Origin: Candidatus Dojkabacteria bacterium UBA5209
GTDB lineage: Bacteria; Patescibacteriota; Dojkabacteria; SC72
Assembly (NCBI GenBank): GCA_002412645.1
Contig: DHVL01000057.1
Coordinates: 1 to 9,476, forward strand
DNA: 9,476 bases
Direction of reading: 5' to 3'
Part shown: positions 1 to 6,911 of the stretch, in pieces
Numbering within the stretch: the stretch's first letter is position 1
How the letters are laid out: every line of letters begins with the position of its first letter
Position numbers and translations under genes: made by a program
The notes under the pieces: model-generated
The model's input: only the letters and a program-made list of their open reading frames with translations
Told to the model about the DNA's origin: nothing
The model's database searches: none

Positions 1-1964
1 AAAACATAGTCTGGGTCTTGTTTCTTTCTCTTTACGGCAACATATTCAGAGATATATTGCATAGGTCCTGGTCGATATGCGGCAAGAAGGTAGCAGATAT
101 CCTCTTGTGTCTCTGGTTGTAATGCTTTAATACTTCTTTTCATACCTTCACTTTCCATCTGAAAGACTCCTACTGTATGACCACTTTTAATAACTTCGTA
201 TGTTTTTTTGTCATTAGGATCTAATGTAAACAAATCAATCTCTTTCTTTCTATTAACTCGAATCTTAGTAAGAGCCTCTCCTATTACATTAAGATTTCTC
301 AGTCCCAAGAAATCAAACTTCATTAAACCAACATACTCTATATCAGACATCTCAAACTGAGTCATACCTATACCACCACCGTGAGAATCTCTTTGAATTG
401 GACAGTAGTTTACCACTGGATCAGGTGTCACAATTATTCCACAAGCATGTGTAGATGTACCCCTACATATACCAGAAACCTTTCTTACAATCTTTGCTAA
501 CTCTAATGTCTTTTCGGAAGAATTTATTATCTCAGCAAACTCTGGATTATGCTCTATCATATAATCAATATCTTTAGCTTTACCAAAAACAATCTCTACC
601 ATCTTTGCAAGTCTATCTGTCATAGCCAACTCTATTCCCAATACCCTACCGACATCTTTAATTGCTTGGCGTGTTTGAAGCTTACTAAATGTACCAATCT
701 GTTTAACATTCTCTATTCCGTATTTCTCAATGGTGTAATTGATAACTTCATCTCTTCGTTTATCTGCAATATCAATATCAAAATCAGGAGGAGAATCTCT
801 TTCAGGATTAAGGAATCTTTCAAAGTAAAGTTCCCAACCAATTGGCTCGATATTGGTAATATCTACACAATATGCCACTACAGAGCCACAACCAGAGCCT
901 CTCATACCTACAACAATTCCGTTTTCTCTACAAAAGATTACAAAGTCCCTAACAACCAAAAAGTAATCATTGTATCCTTTGTCATCAATAATTTTTAACT
1001 CATACTCTAATCTCTCTTCAATATCTTTGGTCAATTCCCCATACTTTTCTTTTACACCATCATATGCAAGTTTCTTTAAATATGAAGCTGAAGTATACCC
1101 CTTAGGTAAATCCATAAAATGTGGTTCCACCCTGCCAAATGTAATATCAAATTCCTCAATTTCATCAACAATCTTTTGAGTGTTCTCAATTGCAGTTGGA
1201 ATATCTTTGAAAAGCTCCTCCATCTCTTCGGGAGTTTTAACATAGAATTCGTTGGTCTCCATCTTTCTTCTGCTAGGATCCTCCCATGATTTACCATCAT
1301 TAATACACCAAAGAATTTCTTGAATATATGCATCCTCTTTATCTAAATAGTGAGCATCACAAGTTGCTACTAAGGGTAGGTTTAATTCTTCGGCAATTTT
1401 AATCAAAGAAGGATTAACTTGTTCCTGTTCTTCCATTCCATTTCTTTGTATTTCAATGAAGAAAGAATCTTTAAAAATCTCAGAGTATTTCTTTGCAGCA
1501 CCCAATGCCTGATCGTAAGTACCTTCCAAGAGAGGCTTAGCTACAGGGCCTGCTAAACATCCAGAGAGTGCTATTATTCCTTCTGTATATCTTGAAAGTG
1601 TTTCAAAATCTATCCTAGGTTTGTAGTAAAAACCCTCCATATGAGCAATAGATACAATCTTGATGAGGTTTTTATAGCCCTGAAGATTTTTAGCAAGTAA
1701 AACCATATGGTTATACCTATTATCTATCCCATACTCTTTATCCTCCATACCTCTTGGAGCAATATATATCTCACAGCCAAGTATTGGTTTAATACCTGCT
1801 TCTTTCATAGCGCTTTTGAATTTCATAGCACCATACATATTGCCATGGTCAGTAATAGCGCAAGCTTTCATACCACTTTCTGTAAGCTTCTGTGCTAAAT
1901 TGGGCAGACGAATTGTACCATCCAACAGAGAGTACTCCGTGTGAAGGTGTAAATGTGTAAACAT
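1..1964 (-). CDS. dnaE: DNA polymerase III subunit alpha, N-terminal 654 codons (cut by window edge)
   Basis: Replicative C-family DNA polymerase, which synthesises DNA at the fork. The frame is open from ATG at 1964-1962 to the window's left edge without a stop. The N-terminus is a PHP domain: HLHTEYSLLDG at about residues 5-15, ITDHGNMYG near 36-44, and CDAHYL further on. The polymerase core follows with MRGSGCGSVVAYC near 355-370, the catalytic PDFDID motif (D396 and D398) and MKFDFLGLRNL (D551). The spacing agrees with the three catalytic aspartates of E. coli DnaE (401, 403, 555). ESEGMKRS and AYRPGP follow near the edge. The remaining C-terminal part (rest of fingers, beta-binding region, OB fold) is outside the window. 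No intein or frameshift is seen. No clear Shine-Dalgarno precedes the start, and the gene is divergent from the one at 2004. Identity is firm; PolC is excluded because no exonuclease domain is inserted in PHP. Confidence 0.97.
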   Translation of the reverse strand, partial: MFTHLHLHTEYSLLDGTIRLPNLAQKLTESGMKACAITDHGNMYGAMKFKSAMKEAGIKPILGCEIYIAPRGMEDKEYGIDNRYNHMVLLAKNLQGYKNLIKIVSIAHMEGFYYKPRIDFETLSRYTEGIIALSGCLAGPVAKPLLEGTYDQALGAAKKYSEIFKDSFFIEIQRNGMEEQEQVNPSLIKIAEELNLPLVATCDAHYLDKEDAYIQEILWCINDGKSWEDPSRRKMETNEFYVKTPEEMEELFKDIPTAIENTQKIVDEIEEFDITFGRVEPHFMDLPKGYTSASYLKKLAYDGVKEKYGELTKDIEERLEYELKIIDDKGYNDYFLVVRDFVIFCRENGIVVGMRGSGCGSVVAYCVDITNIEPIGWELYFERFLNPERDSPPDFDIDIADKRRDEVINYTIEKYGIENVKQIGTFSKLQTRQAIKDVGRVLGIELAMTDRLAKMVEIVFGKAKDIDYMIEHNPEFAEIINSSEKTLELAKIVRKVSGICRGTSTHACGIIVTPDPVVNYCPIQRDSHGGGIGMTQFEMSDIEYVGLMKFDFLGLRNLNVIGEALTKIRVNRKKEIDLFTLDPNDKKTYEVIKSGHTVGVFQMESEGMKRSIKALQPETQEDICYLLAAYRPGPMQYISEYVAVKRKKQDPDYV

Positions 1965-1979
1965 AATTTATTAGCTCAT

Positions 1980-1997
1980 CTAGTTCTGATATACTAG
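1980..1997. promoter_or_regulatory. Candidate -10 box and small dyad in the dnaE / lysozyme-like divergent gap
   Basis: The plus strand has TATACT at 1990-1995, 8 nt before the ATG at 2004, which would put the transcript start at or next to that start codon. The box lies inside a short inverted repeat, CTAGT (1980-1984) and ACTAG (1993-1997), separated by 8 nt. No convincing -35 hexamer is visible. The 5-bp arms are short and could be chance in AT-rich DNA, so an operator role is only a possibility. Confidence 0.4.
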
Positions 1998-2003
1998 GTT
2001 ATT

Positions 2004-2738
2004 ATGGATAGAGGGTACATTTCAAGTATGACAAAGAAAGTGAATAACAGAGGGATTTTTAAATCCAAAAACAAATTCCCCCTCACCATTTTCCTCCTTT
2101 CTTTCATCTTGTATCTGTTAATTCTTTCTCCAGCTATAGAGAAAACTATTCAGCAAATTGTCATAAATCAGGTAAGAAACAGTAAAGAGTTAACACTTAA
2201 CTACCTAACTCCACTCTCAAACTCACAGGTATATGCACAAGAATACTCCCTTAACACCCTCTCTACAACGGATTTACTTGAAAAAGTAAAAAGTAAAACA
2301 GAAATACGAACCGAAGATCCAAGAGTCATCGCTATGCAAAAGTTCCTACTTGCATACAACTCCCCTATGTATCCATATGCAAAAAATTTCATAGAAGAAG
2401 CAGAAAAATATGGACTAGATTGGAGATTAGTTGCCTCTATCTCGGGTGTAGAATCTGCATTTGGAAACCTTGTTCCAAGAGGGACAAACAACGGGTGGGG
2501 ATGGAGAGGAGAAAATCCAACAGAACAGGGTTGGAGTCAATTTGATACATGGGGACACGGTATTGCAACTGTCACAAGACGTCTTGCGCTAGGATATGGT
2601 ACTAACTTAACACCATTTGATATAGAGAGTACATACTGCCCTCCGTGTGGTCAAAATCCCGCACATCTATGGGCCAATGGAGTCTCTAGATATATGCGTG
2701 AGCTAGACTACTATGTTGACAACTTAGATACTTTTTAA
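2004..2738 (+). CDS. Membrane-anchored lysozyme / lytic-transglycosylase-like protein
   Basis: Predicted peptidoglycan-cleaving enzyme on the outer face of the membrane, 244 residues. A basic N-terminus leads into one hydrophobic segment (about 25-42) acting as uncleaved anchor or signal. A linker to about residue 105 follows, then a lysozyme-fold domain (about 120-244). Its hallmark is AEKYGLDWRLVASISGVESAFG, split here as helix 133-147 and GVESAFG 148-154, with E150 as the expected catalytic acid. The aromatic NGWGWRG (163-169) and WSQFDTWGHGI resemble glucosaminidase/goose-lysozyme-like lytic proteins. A CPPC motif (C212, C215) could form a disulfide. ATG at 2004 is chosen because TATACT lies 8 nt upstream, giving a leaderless mRNA. 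ATG at 2028, with AGAGGG 13 nt before it, is an alternative costing 8 residues. Bond specificity cannot be read from sequence. Confidence 0.8.
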   Translation: MDRGYISSMTKKVNNRGIFKSKNKFPLTIFLLSFILYLLILSPAIEKTIQQIVINQVRNSKELTLNYLTPLSNSQVYAQEYSLNTLSTTDLLEKVKSKTEIRTEDPRVIAMQKFLLAYNSPMYPYAKNFIEEAEKYGLDWRLVASISGVESAFGNLVPRGTNNGWGWRGENPTEQGWSQFDTWGHGIATVTRRLALGYGTNLTPFDIESTYCPPCGQNPAHLWANGVSRYMRELDYYVDNLDTF

Positions 2739-2750
2739 TAAAAAGATAAT

Positions 2751-3041
2751 ATGCTATCACTCATTTTTAAAATACTTTACACATTAACAACCTTTGTACA
2801 GACACTATTAATCTTTAGAATTGTACTTAAGGTAATAAATGCTAATCCAACAAACAGTATTGTAAGTTGGATATACAATCTTACTGATTCATTCCTACAG
2901 CCCTTTAAAGGTATAGTAGCACAGGAGATGTTAATTGATAGGTTTAGATTAGAGCTTACACCAATAGTAGCTTTAATCTTCTTTTCGATCTTAGGATTTG
3001 CCCTCTCAGAACTCTCTAAAGCCTTTAGACAAGCTAATTAG
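2751..3041 (+). CDS. YggT family membrane protein
   Basis: A 96-residue integral membrane protein of the YggT family (Pfam YGGT). It has two hydrophobic segments, about residues 3-28 and 68-90. Between them is the family signature region: NANPTNSIVSWIYNLTDSFLQPF at 30-52, comparable to the usual NPxNPxVxxIYxLTxPxLxPFR. Length is normal for a single-repeat YggT. Family members have been linked to osmotic tolerance and, near division genes, to cell shape or division. The biochemical role is unknown. The start lies 12 nt after the stop of the lysozyme-like gene, with no strong ribosome-binding site, so cotranscription with that gene is likely. A new promoter follows directly for the next gene. 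Confidence 0.85.
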   Translation: MLSLIFKILYTLTTFVQTLLIFRIVLKVINANPTNSIVSWIYNLTDSFLQPFKGIVAQEMLIDRFRLELTPIVALIFFSILGFALSELSKAFRQAN

Positions 3042-3050
3042 TTCGCTTTG

Positions 3051-3059
3051 TGGTATAAT
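3051..3059 (+). promoter_or_regulatory. Extended -10 promoter for the cupin gene and downstream operon
   Basis: TGG followed by a perfect TATAAT (3054-3059) forms an extended -10 element. The box ends 7 nt before the ATG at 3067, so transcription would begin at about 3066 and the mRNA would be leaderless or nearly so. No good -35 is visible, which is typical of extended -10 promoters. The box lies in the 25-bp gap after yggT. It also argues against translation starting at the upstream in-frame ATG at 2998. Confidence 0.7.
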
Positions 3060-3066
3060 AGCTGAT

Positions 3067-3801
3067 ATGGCAAAAATAGATCTGAAGCAATCTTCGGGAT
3101 TGCCAATTTTTTACAGTGCAGAAGAACTACAGCCCCAAGGATTAACAGTAGGTGATACAGCTACCATCTGTATAGATGATATCCGTTCACAACTACTTAA
3201 TGAAGATCTAAACTGTCCTGAAATTTTCTACAAGAAGTACAAAGATATAGACAAAGATTCTGTTTTTAAAAGCAAGAATCTTAAAATAAATATGTACTTA
3301 ATATATCCAAATCTAGCAGGTATTGAATATGCCAAAACATACGCAACTAAGTGTAAAAGTAGACCAAGAATATTAGAAGTAATATATGGTGGTGGAATGA
3401 TCTTACTACAAAAGTATGATTCCGCATTAAAGAATAAGATAGTTAAGATTCAAATAAAAAAAGGACAAAAAATAATAGTACCAGCAGGATATACATGCTC
3501 AATAACTAATTCTAGACAAAATTCTAATCTCATAGTCCTTGAAATTCTCTCTAGAGATGCAAAACCTCGAGTAGTGCTTGATGATAAGGGGGGAATGGCC
3601 TATTATATTATTAGAAAGAACGCAAAACAGGAAATTGTTAGAAATCCAGATTACAAGATAGTAAACGAACCGGAGAAATTAAATTGGGATACCATTCTTT
3701 CTAAATATGGTATTACTGCAAAGACACCAATTGTAAAGCAAGTAATGAGGAAATATGAGAAATTTGACTGGCTATTTAAAGAAGACTCTGTTGATATCTA
3801 G
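3067..3801 (+). CDS. Cupin-type glucose-6-phosphate isomerase-like protein lacking canonical metal ligands
   Basis: A 244-residue protein related to the archaeal-type cupin GPI family, which interconverts glucose-6-P and fructose-6-P. The family-like parts are YGGGMILLQ (107-115), a beta strand and turn at IVPAGYTCSITN (137-148), and the tail GGMAYYIIRKN (175-185) followed by RNPDYK (192-197). Compared with my recollection of the Pyrococcus furiosus enzyme, the metal ligands are missing: the GHFH His pair falls in a stretch without His (about 91-96), the ligand Glu aligns near R101, and the later His aligns with C144. A C-terminal extension after about 200 is not part of the usual ~190-residue enzyme. 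The start is ATG 3067, just after a perfect extended -10. The 3' end overlaps the next gene by 47 bp. It is either a divergent isomerase or a binding/structural cupin, and catalysis is doubtful. Confidence 0.65.
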   Translation: MAKIDLKQSSGLPIFYSAEELQPQGLTVGDTATICIDDIRSQLLNEDLNCPEIFYKKYKDIDKDSVFKSKNLKINMYLIYPNLAGIEYAKTYATKCKSRPRILEVIYGGGMILLQKYDSALKNKIVKIQIKKGQKIIVPAGYTCSITNSRQNSNLIVLEILSRDAKPRVVLDDKGGMAYYIIRKNAKQEIVRNPDYKIVNEPEKLNWDTILSKYGITAKTPIVKQVMRKYEKFDWLFKEDSVDI

Positions 3802-5623
3802 TTTCATCCTGGCTTTACTTTCACTTCCTTTCATTTTCACAAAACAAACATCAGCATTAGAGGGATTTGATATCAAATCCGATTTCTCTCATACATGGGA
3901 CGGAAGTACAGTACAAAGTACAATATATATAACAATATCATCTGAAACGCCAAGAGTTATAACATATTACACAATTACTTTACCTGATGAAAATCTTAAA
4001 CCAGAGGTATTCTTAATAAACAAGAATACAAAATTAGAACCAACATACCATGATAGAACACAAGCAACAGATTTAGTAATAGATTTAGAGAACAGTGTTG
4101 TTTCAAAAGATAAACCTATTACATTAAAATTAACATACAGTACAGAAAATACATCAACCTCTCTTTCTCTAATATCCTCAGTAAAAGATACAACCAGTAG
4201 AAGTTTTACCTTTACATATCCCAAGACAGAAGGGGAAGTTACATGGTCATCAACACCAATAGAAAGAGTTACCCAAAAAGGTGAGAATATTGAGATAGAA
4301 ACAGCACCACCACAAAGTAACAAATTAAATATTTCTTTAGGAGATAATATCACATATGTTTTTAATATTAGTAGGAATTTAATAAACAGTAGTGATGAAA
4401 TGATCTCTTCTGAAATTAATCTACCTCCAAACAGTAACAACCAGAAATTAATTGTAGAAAAAATAGAACCAAGACCTGATAAAAGCTACAAAGATATTAA
4501 TGGTAATTACATACTACAGTATGAAATAGCACCACAAAGTAATATAGATGTCTCAATTAAGGGATACCTGGTTATGGATAAAACGGTGTATTCAACAGTA
4601 ATAACTCCAAATATAGAACAAAGATCTCTATGGGAATTAAAATCTACTGATTTAGAAAAAAGATTACAAAAATACTTAGATGAAACAGGAATAAAACAAT
4701 TTACAAACATATCTGAATTAAATGAGGAAGAAAAATCTCTACTTTACAAAACCCTCTATTACTTTGTAATAGAAAATCTCGAACCTAATACATTAACAGT
4801 TGGCTCTCTGGCTGGTTCAGCAAGACTAGGAGGGCAAAGAGCATTAGAACAACAAGCACAATCTACTAGTGAGGACTACGCAGATGCAATGATATCACTC
4901 TTTAGATATTACAAAATCCCAGCAAGATTAGTCATAGGATATATTACTAATATTTCTGATTACCACCCAGACGGTATGTATCATTACTGGGTAGAGTATT
5001 TAGATTTAGATAAAAAGGATTGGATAATAGTAGATCCATTTTTAGAAGATTACTCAAAGGCTTCTCTGCTAAATAGAGAACTCTTTGATCATGTCTCACT
5101 CCTGTATAGATTTGATAATCCAAATACTCCCAAACTCTCCTACTATTCAGAGAATGATTTCTTAATAGAATCTAGCTCAGAGGAAGTAAATATTAATTAC
5201 GATATTGAATTAGCTTTCTCTCTTAAACCATATAGTAAAACAGATTCACACCTACAAGGCTCTATTACAATTAAAAATATCGGTAATACAATAATAGATT
5301 CATTTAAGATATTAAAATCTAATCCTAATATTAATAAATATACAGACTTTATTGAGAATAACAGTAGTACAATACTACTACCAAATGATAGTACAGAAAT
5401 AAAATTTAATATCCCTTCTGATGAGATAGAAAAGAATATATATGCTGTACTCTCCGCTTTAAGTGGAACAGAACAAACAGATGAAAAATATATTGAAACA
5501 GAATTAGAACTAATAGAAGATAATAGTACATTATTGATATTTTCTAAACTAACATCAATACTTCTGTATATAATAGTAGCAATACCCCTCTACTTTATCT
5601 CTAAAAAGTTAAATAATGGATAG
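3755..5623 (+). CDS. Secreted transglutaminase-fold protein with Ser in the catalytic Cys position
   Basis: A 622-residue envelope protein. The N-terminus has KK then a hydrophobic signal segment (about 11-28) and a possible cleavage after TSA (32-34). Residues 35-290 are beta-rich and repetitive in Ser/Thr/Asn, probably sandwich domains. The transglutaminase-like core lies at about 330-430: TSEDYADAM (371-379), YYKIPARLVIGY (385-396), YHYWVEY (409-415, H410) and WIIVDPF (423-429, D427). In active relatives a Cys lies two residues before the D of the DYA motif; here that residue is S372, and no Cys occurs anywhere in the protein. A further beta-rich region (about 480-590) and a C-terminal membrane helix (592-615) follow. 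ATG 3755 has GAGGA at 3747-3751, 3 nt upstream, and overlaps the cupin gene by 47 bp. Fold assignment is fairly secure; a binding or scaffolding role is inferred. Confidence 0.75.
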   Translation: MRNLTGYLKKTLLISSFILALLSLPFIFTKQTSALEGFDIKSDFSHTWDGSTVQSTIYITISSETPRVITYYTITLPDENLKPEVFLINKNTKLEPTYHDRTQATDLVIDLENSVVSKDKPITLKLTYSTENTSTSLSLISSVKDTTSRSFTFTYPKTEGEVTWSSTPIERVTQKGENIEIETAPPQSNKLNISLGDNITYVFNISRNLINSSDEMISSEINLPPNSNNQKLIVEKIEPRPDKSYKDINGNYILQYEIAPQSNIDVSIKGYLVMDKTVYSTVITPNIEQRSLWELKSTDLEKRLQKYLDETGIKQFTNISELNEEEKSLLYKTLYYFVIENLEPNTLTVGSLAGSARLGGQRALEQQAQSTSEDYADAMISLFRYYKIPARLVIGYITNISDYHPDGMYHYWVEYLDLDKKDWIIVDPFLEDYSKASLLNRELFDHVSLLYRFDNPNTPKLSYYSENDFLIESSSEEVNINYDIELAFSLKPYSKTDSHLQGSITIKNIGNTIIDSFKILKSNPNINKYTDFIENNSSTILLPNDSTEIKFNIPSDEIEKNIYAVLSALSGTEQTDEKYIETELELIEDNSTLLIFSKLTSILLYIIVAIPLYFISKKLNNG

Positions 5624-6032
5624 CCCAATTCTACTAACAATACTAATATTAATATTAATGGCCATACTCTTTTTAATGGCTAGGATTAATAGTCTGAAAG
5701 TTCCAAGTAAAAAGAAGAACAAAATATACTCCAAATTAGAAGATTTAAAAATACAAATAGAAGATGATGATATATACGCAAGAAGAGATGCGATAATAAA
5801 ATTAGATAACCTACTCTCTAAGGCATTACAAATTAGATATAAGAATGACTTAAATTGTGGAGAAAATCTTAAAAAAGCAAACAAGCTTTTTCGTAGAGAT
5901 AAATACCAAGAAATATGGGATATACATAAGATAAGAAATGAGATAGTACACAAAGATAAAGAGATAGGATATGATACAGCACAACGTGCTTACAAAGTAT
6001 ATAAAATGGCAATAAATAAAATACTCTCATGA
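5616..6032 (+). CDS. Membrane-anchored HEPN-like helical protein
   Basis: A 138-residue protein with an N-terminal membrane helix (about 4-22), then a basic stretch (NSLKVPSKKKNK), placing the rest in the cytoplasm. The soluble part is all helical: ARRDAIIKLDNLLSKAL (55-71), GENLKKANKLF (82-92) and WDIHKIRNEIVHK (101-113). The last contains R107-N-E-I-V-H112, which fits the Rx4-6H motif of HEPN domains, several of which are RNases in toxin-antitoxin and defence systems. I recall similar single-helix proteins as common hypothetical proteins in CPR genomes, where the role is unknown, so RNase activity should not be assumed. The start codon overlaps the end of the transglutaminase-like gene by 8 bp, and the TGA stop overlaps the next ATG, so translation is probably coupled on both sides. 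Confidence 0.6.
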   Translation: MDSPILLTILILILMAILFLMARINSLKVPSKKKNKIYSKLEDLKIQIEDDDIYARRDAIIKLDNLLSKALQIRYKNDLNCGENLKKANKLFRRDKYQEIWDIHKIRNEIVHKDKEIGYDTAQRAYKVYKMAINKILS

Positions 6033-6655
6033 AAACATTAAAACTTTTTACAACAATAGTATTACTGTTGCTCAGCTTTAGCTTAATATCAGCACAAGAT
6101 AGTACAGTAGAGATAGACACAGAAACTGCAGAAAATGAATCAATACCAATAGTTGAAGAAAAAGAGAAAACAACTACAAGTACAAATAAATATTTTGAAT
6201 TAGAGTTGATTAGAGGAACACAAAATCCCCTGACAAAAAGTATTCCATATACACTATATATCACTCCCAAAATAGAGTCTGAAGAAACACAAATTCTTTG
6301 GAGTGTACCATCTACATTGATTGCAAAACCATCACACAAAGAATTCCAAACTTTACAGAAAGATCAAACATATACATTTAAAATGAATGTATCACCACAA
6401 AGAGAAGGCTCATATGAAGTCACTGCAAATATTGTATCTTGGCAATACGATATAAACTATACTAACAGTGTAAGCTCTACTTTAGAACTAAGTAAAAATC
6501 TAGTAGTACAACCAGTAGATTCAGAATATACACTATCAATATTACTACTTACATTGGGAGGGTTAATCCTTCTTGGAATGGGAGGGTTTCTTGCTTACAA
6601 AGCTTCAGACAAACTAATAAAGAAATTAAAGAGTTGGCTTACTCCACCTTTTTAA
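6029..6655 (+). CDS. Hypothetical exported protein with signal peptide and C-terminal membrane anchor
   Basis: A 208-residue protein with no family I recognise. It begins with a clear signal peptide (MKTLKLF, hydrophobic 8-20, likely cleavage at LISA-QD after residue 22). An acidic, Thr-rich linker follows (about 24-52). A beta-rich domain (about 54-163) with YTLYITPKI and EGSYEVTANIVSW resembles an Ig-like or NEW3/CARDB-type sandwich. A membrane helix (168-190) and a basic cytoplasmic tail (KLIKKLKSW) end it. There are no cysteines. This topology suggests a surface or periplasm-facing domain held at the membrane, like the transglutaminase-fold protein of the same operon, and the two may interact. 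The ATG overlaps the preceding TGA (ATGA). The 3' end overlaps the convergent HTH gene by 17 bp. Confidence 0.75.
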   Translation: MKTLKLFTTIVLLLLSFSLISAQDSTVEIDTETAENESIPIVEEKEKTTTSTNKYFELELIRGTQNPLTKSIPYTLYITPKIESEETQILWSVPSTLIAKPSHKEFQTLQKDQTYTFKMNVSPQREGSYEVTANIVSWQYDINYTNSVSSTLELSKNLVVQPVDSEYTLSILLLTLGGLILLGMGGFLAYKASDKLIKKLKSWLTPPF

Positions 6656-6911
6656 GCTTTTCAACCTCTTTCTCTAATTCTCTAACTCTTTCTAAAAGAG
6701 TGCTCTCTTCATACTTAGAAGCAAGGAAATAGTCTGTAGGCTTTTGGAAAAAATCCGATATCTTTTTTAATATCTCTAAGTTAGGATATGAATTAGAAGT
6801 CTCATATGAACTAATTGTTTTATCAGATAGTCCCAAACTCAACGCTAAACTTCTTTGAGAGATACCATACTCTTCTCTTGCTTTTCTTAATCTCTCTGCA
6901 AAATATATCAT
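6639..6911 (-). CDS. XRE-family HTH transcriptional regulator with coiled-coil tail
   Basis: A 90-residue DNA-binding protein. Residues 5-62 form an HTH_3/XRE domain: FAERLRKAREEYGISQRSLA, the recognition region LGLSDKTISSYET (26-38), then YPNLEILKKISDFFQKPTDYFL. Residues 68-88 (STLLERVRELEKEVEKLKK) form a heptad-like charged helix, probably a dimerising coiled coil. It is the second gene of a minus-strand pair: its ATG overlaps the TGA of the DUF4214-like gene (ATGA at 6911-6908), so it is probably made by coupled translation. Its target is unknown. The neighbouring DUF4214-like promoter at 7465-7470 would be one candidate for autoregulation. It is convergent with, and overlaps by 17 bp, the exported-protein gene. 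Confidence 0.9.
   Translation of the reverse strand: MIYFAERLRKAREEYGISQRSLALSLGLSDKTISSYETSNSYPNLEILKKISDFFQKPTDYFLASKYEESTLLERVRELEKEVEKLKKVE

Noticed and set aside
549..1898. Plus-strand ORFs and a minus-strand 85-codon ORF within the dnaE region
   Set aside because: All lie across the intact dnaE frame, which shows complete polymerase motifs. Their products have compositions typical of antisense or off-frame reading.
1..1964. Intein or frameshift in dnaE
   Set aside because: I read the frame through the polymerase core to the left edge. Conserved motifs are contiguous and catalytic Asp spacing matches E. coli DnaE within a few residues.
2998..3066. Upstream in-frame ATG at 2998 as the start of the cupin gene
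   Set aside because: It would overlap yggT by 44 bp, and the added 23 residues include the codons of a perfect extended -10 box. The ATG at 3067 sits just where transcription should begin.
3967..4710. Minus-strand ORFs opposite the transglutaminase-fold gene, and likewise at 2201-2491, 5609-5953, 5869-6339 and 8525-8995
   Set aside because: They are antisense to long, well-supported genes, have no start signals and match no recognisable family.
5636..5662. TAATAT-like simple repeat
   Set aside because: It lies within the codons of the hydrophobic helix of the HEPN-like protein and is explained by runs of Ile and Leu in an AT-rich genome.
5616..6910. Recoding of TGA (as Gly or Trp), considered because the organism looks like CPR
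   Set aside because: TGA ends two genes at normal ATGA junctions, no conserved Gly or Trp position reads as TGA, and the only glycine tRNA seen has anticodon UCC, not UCA.
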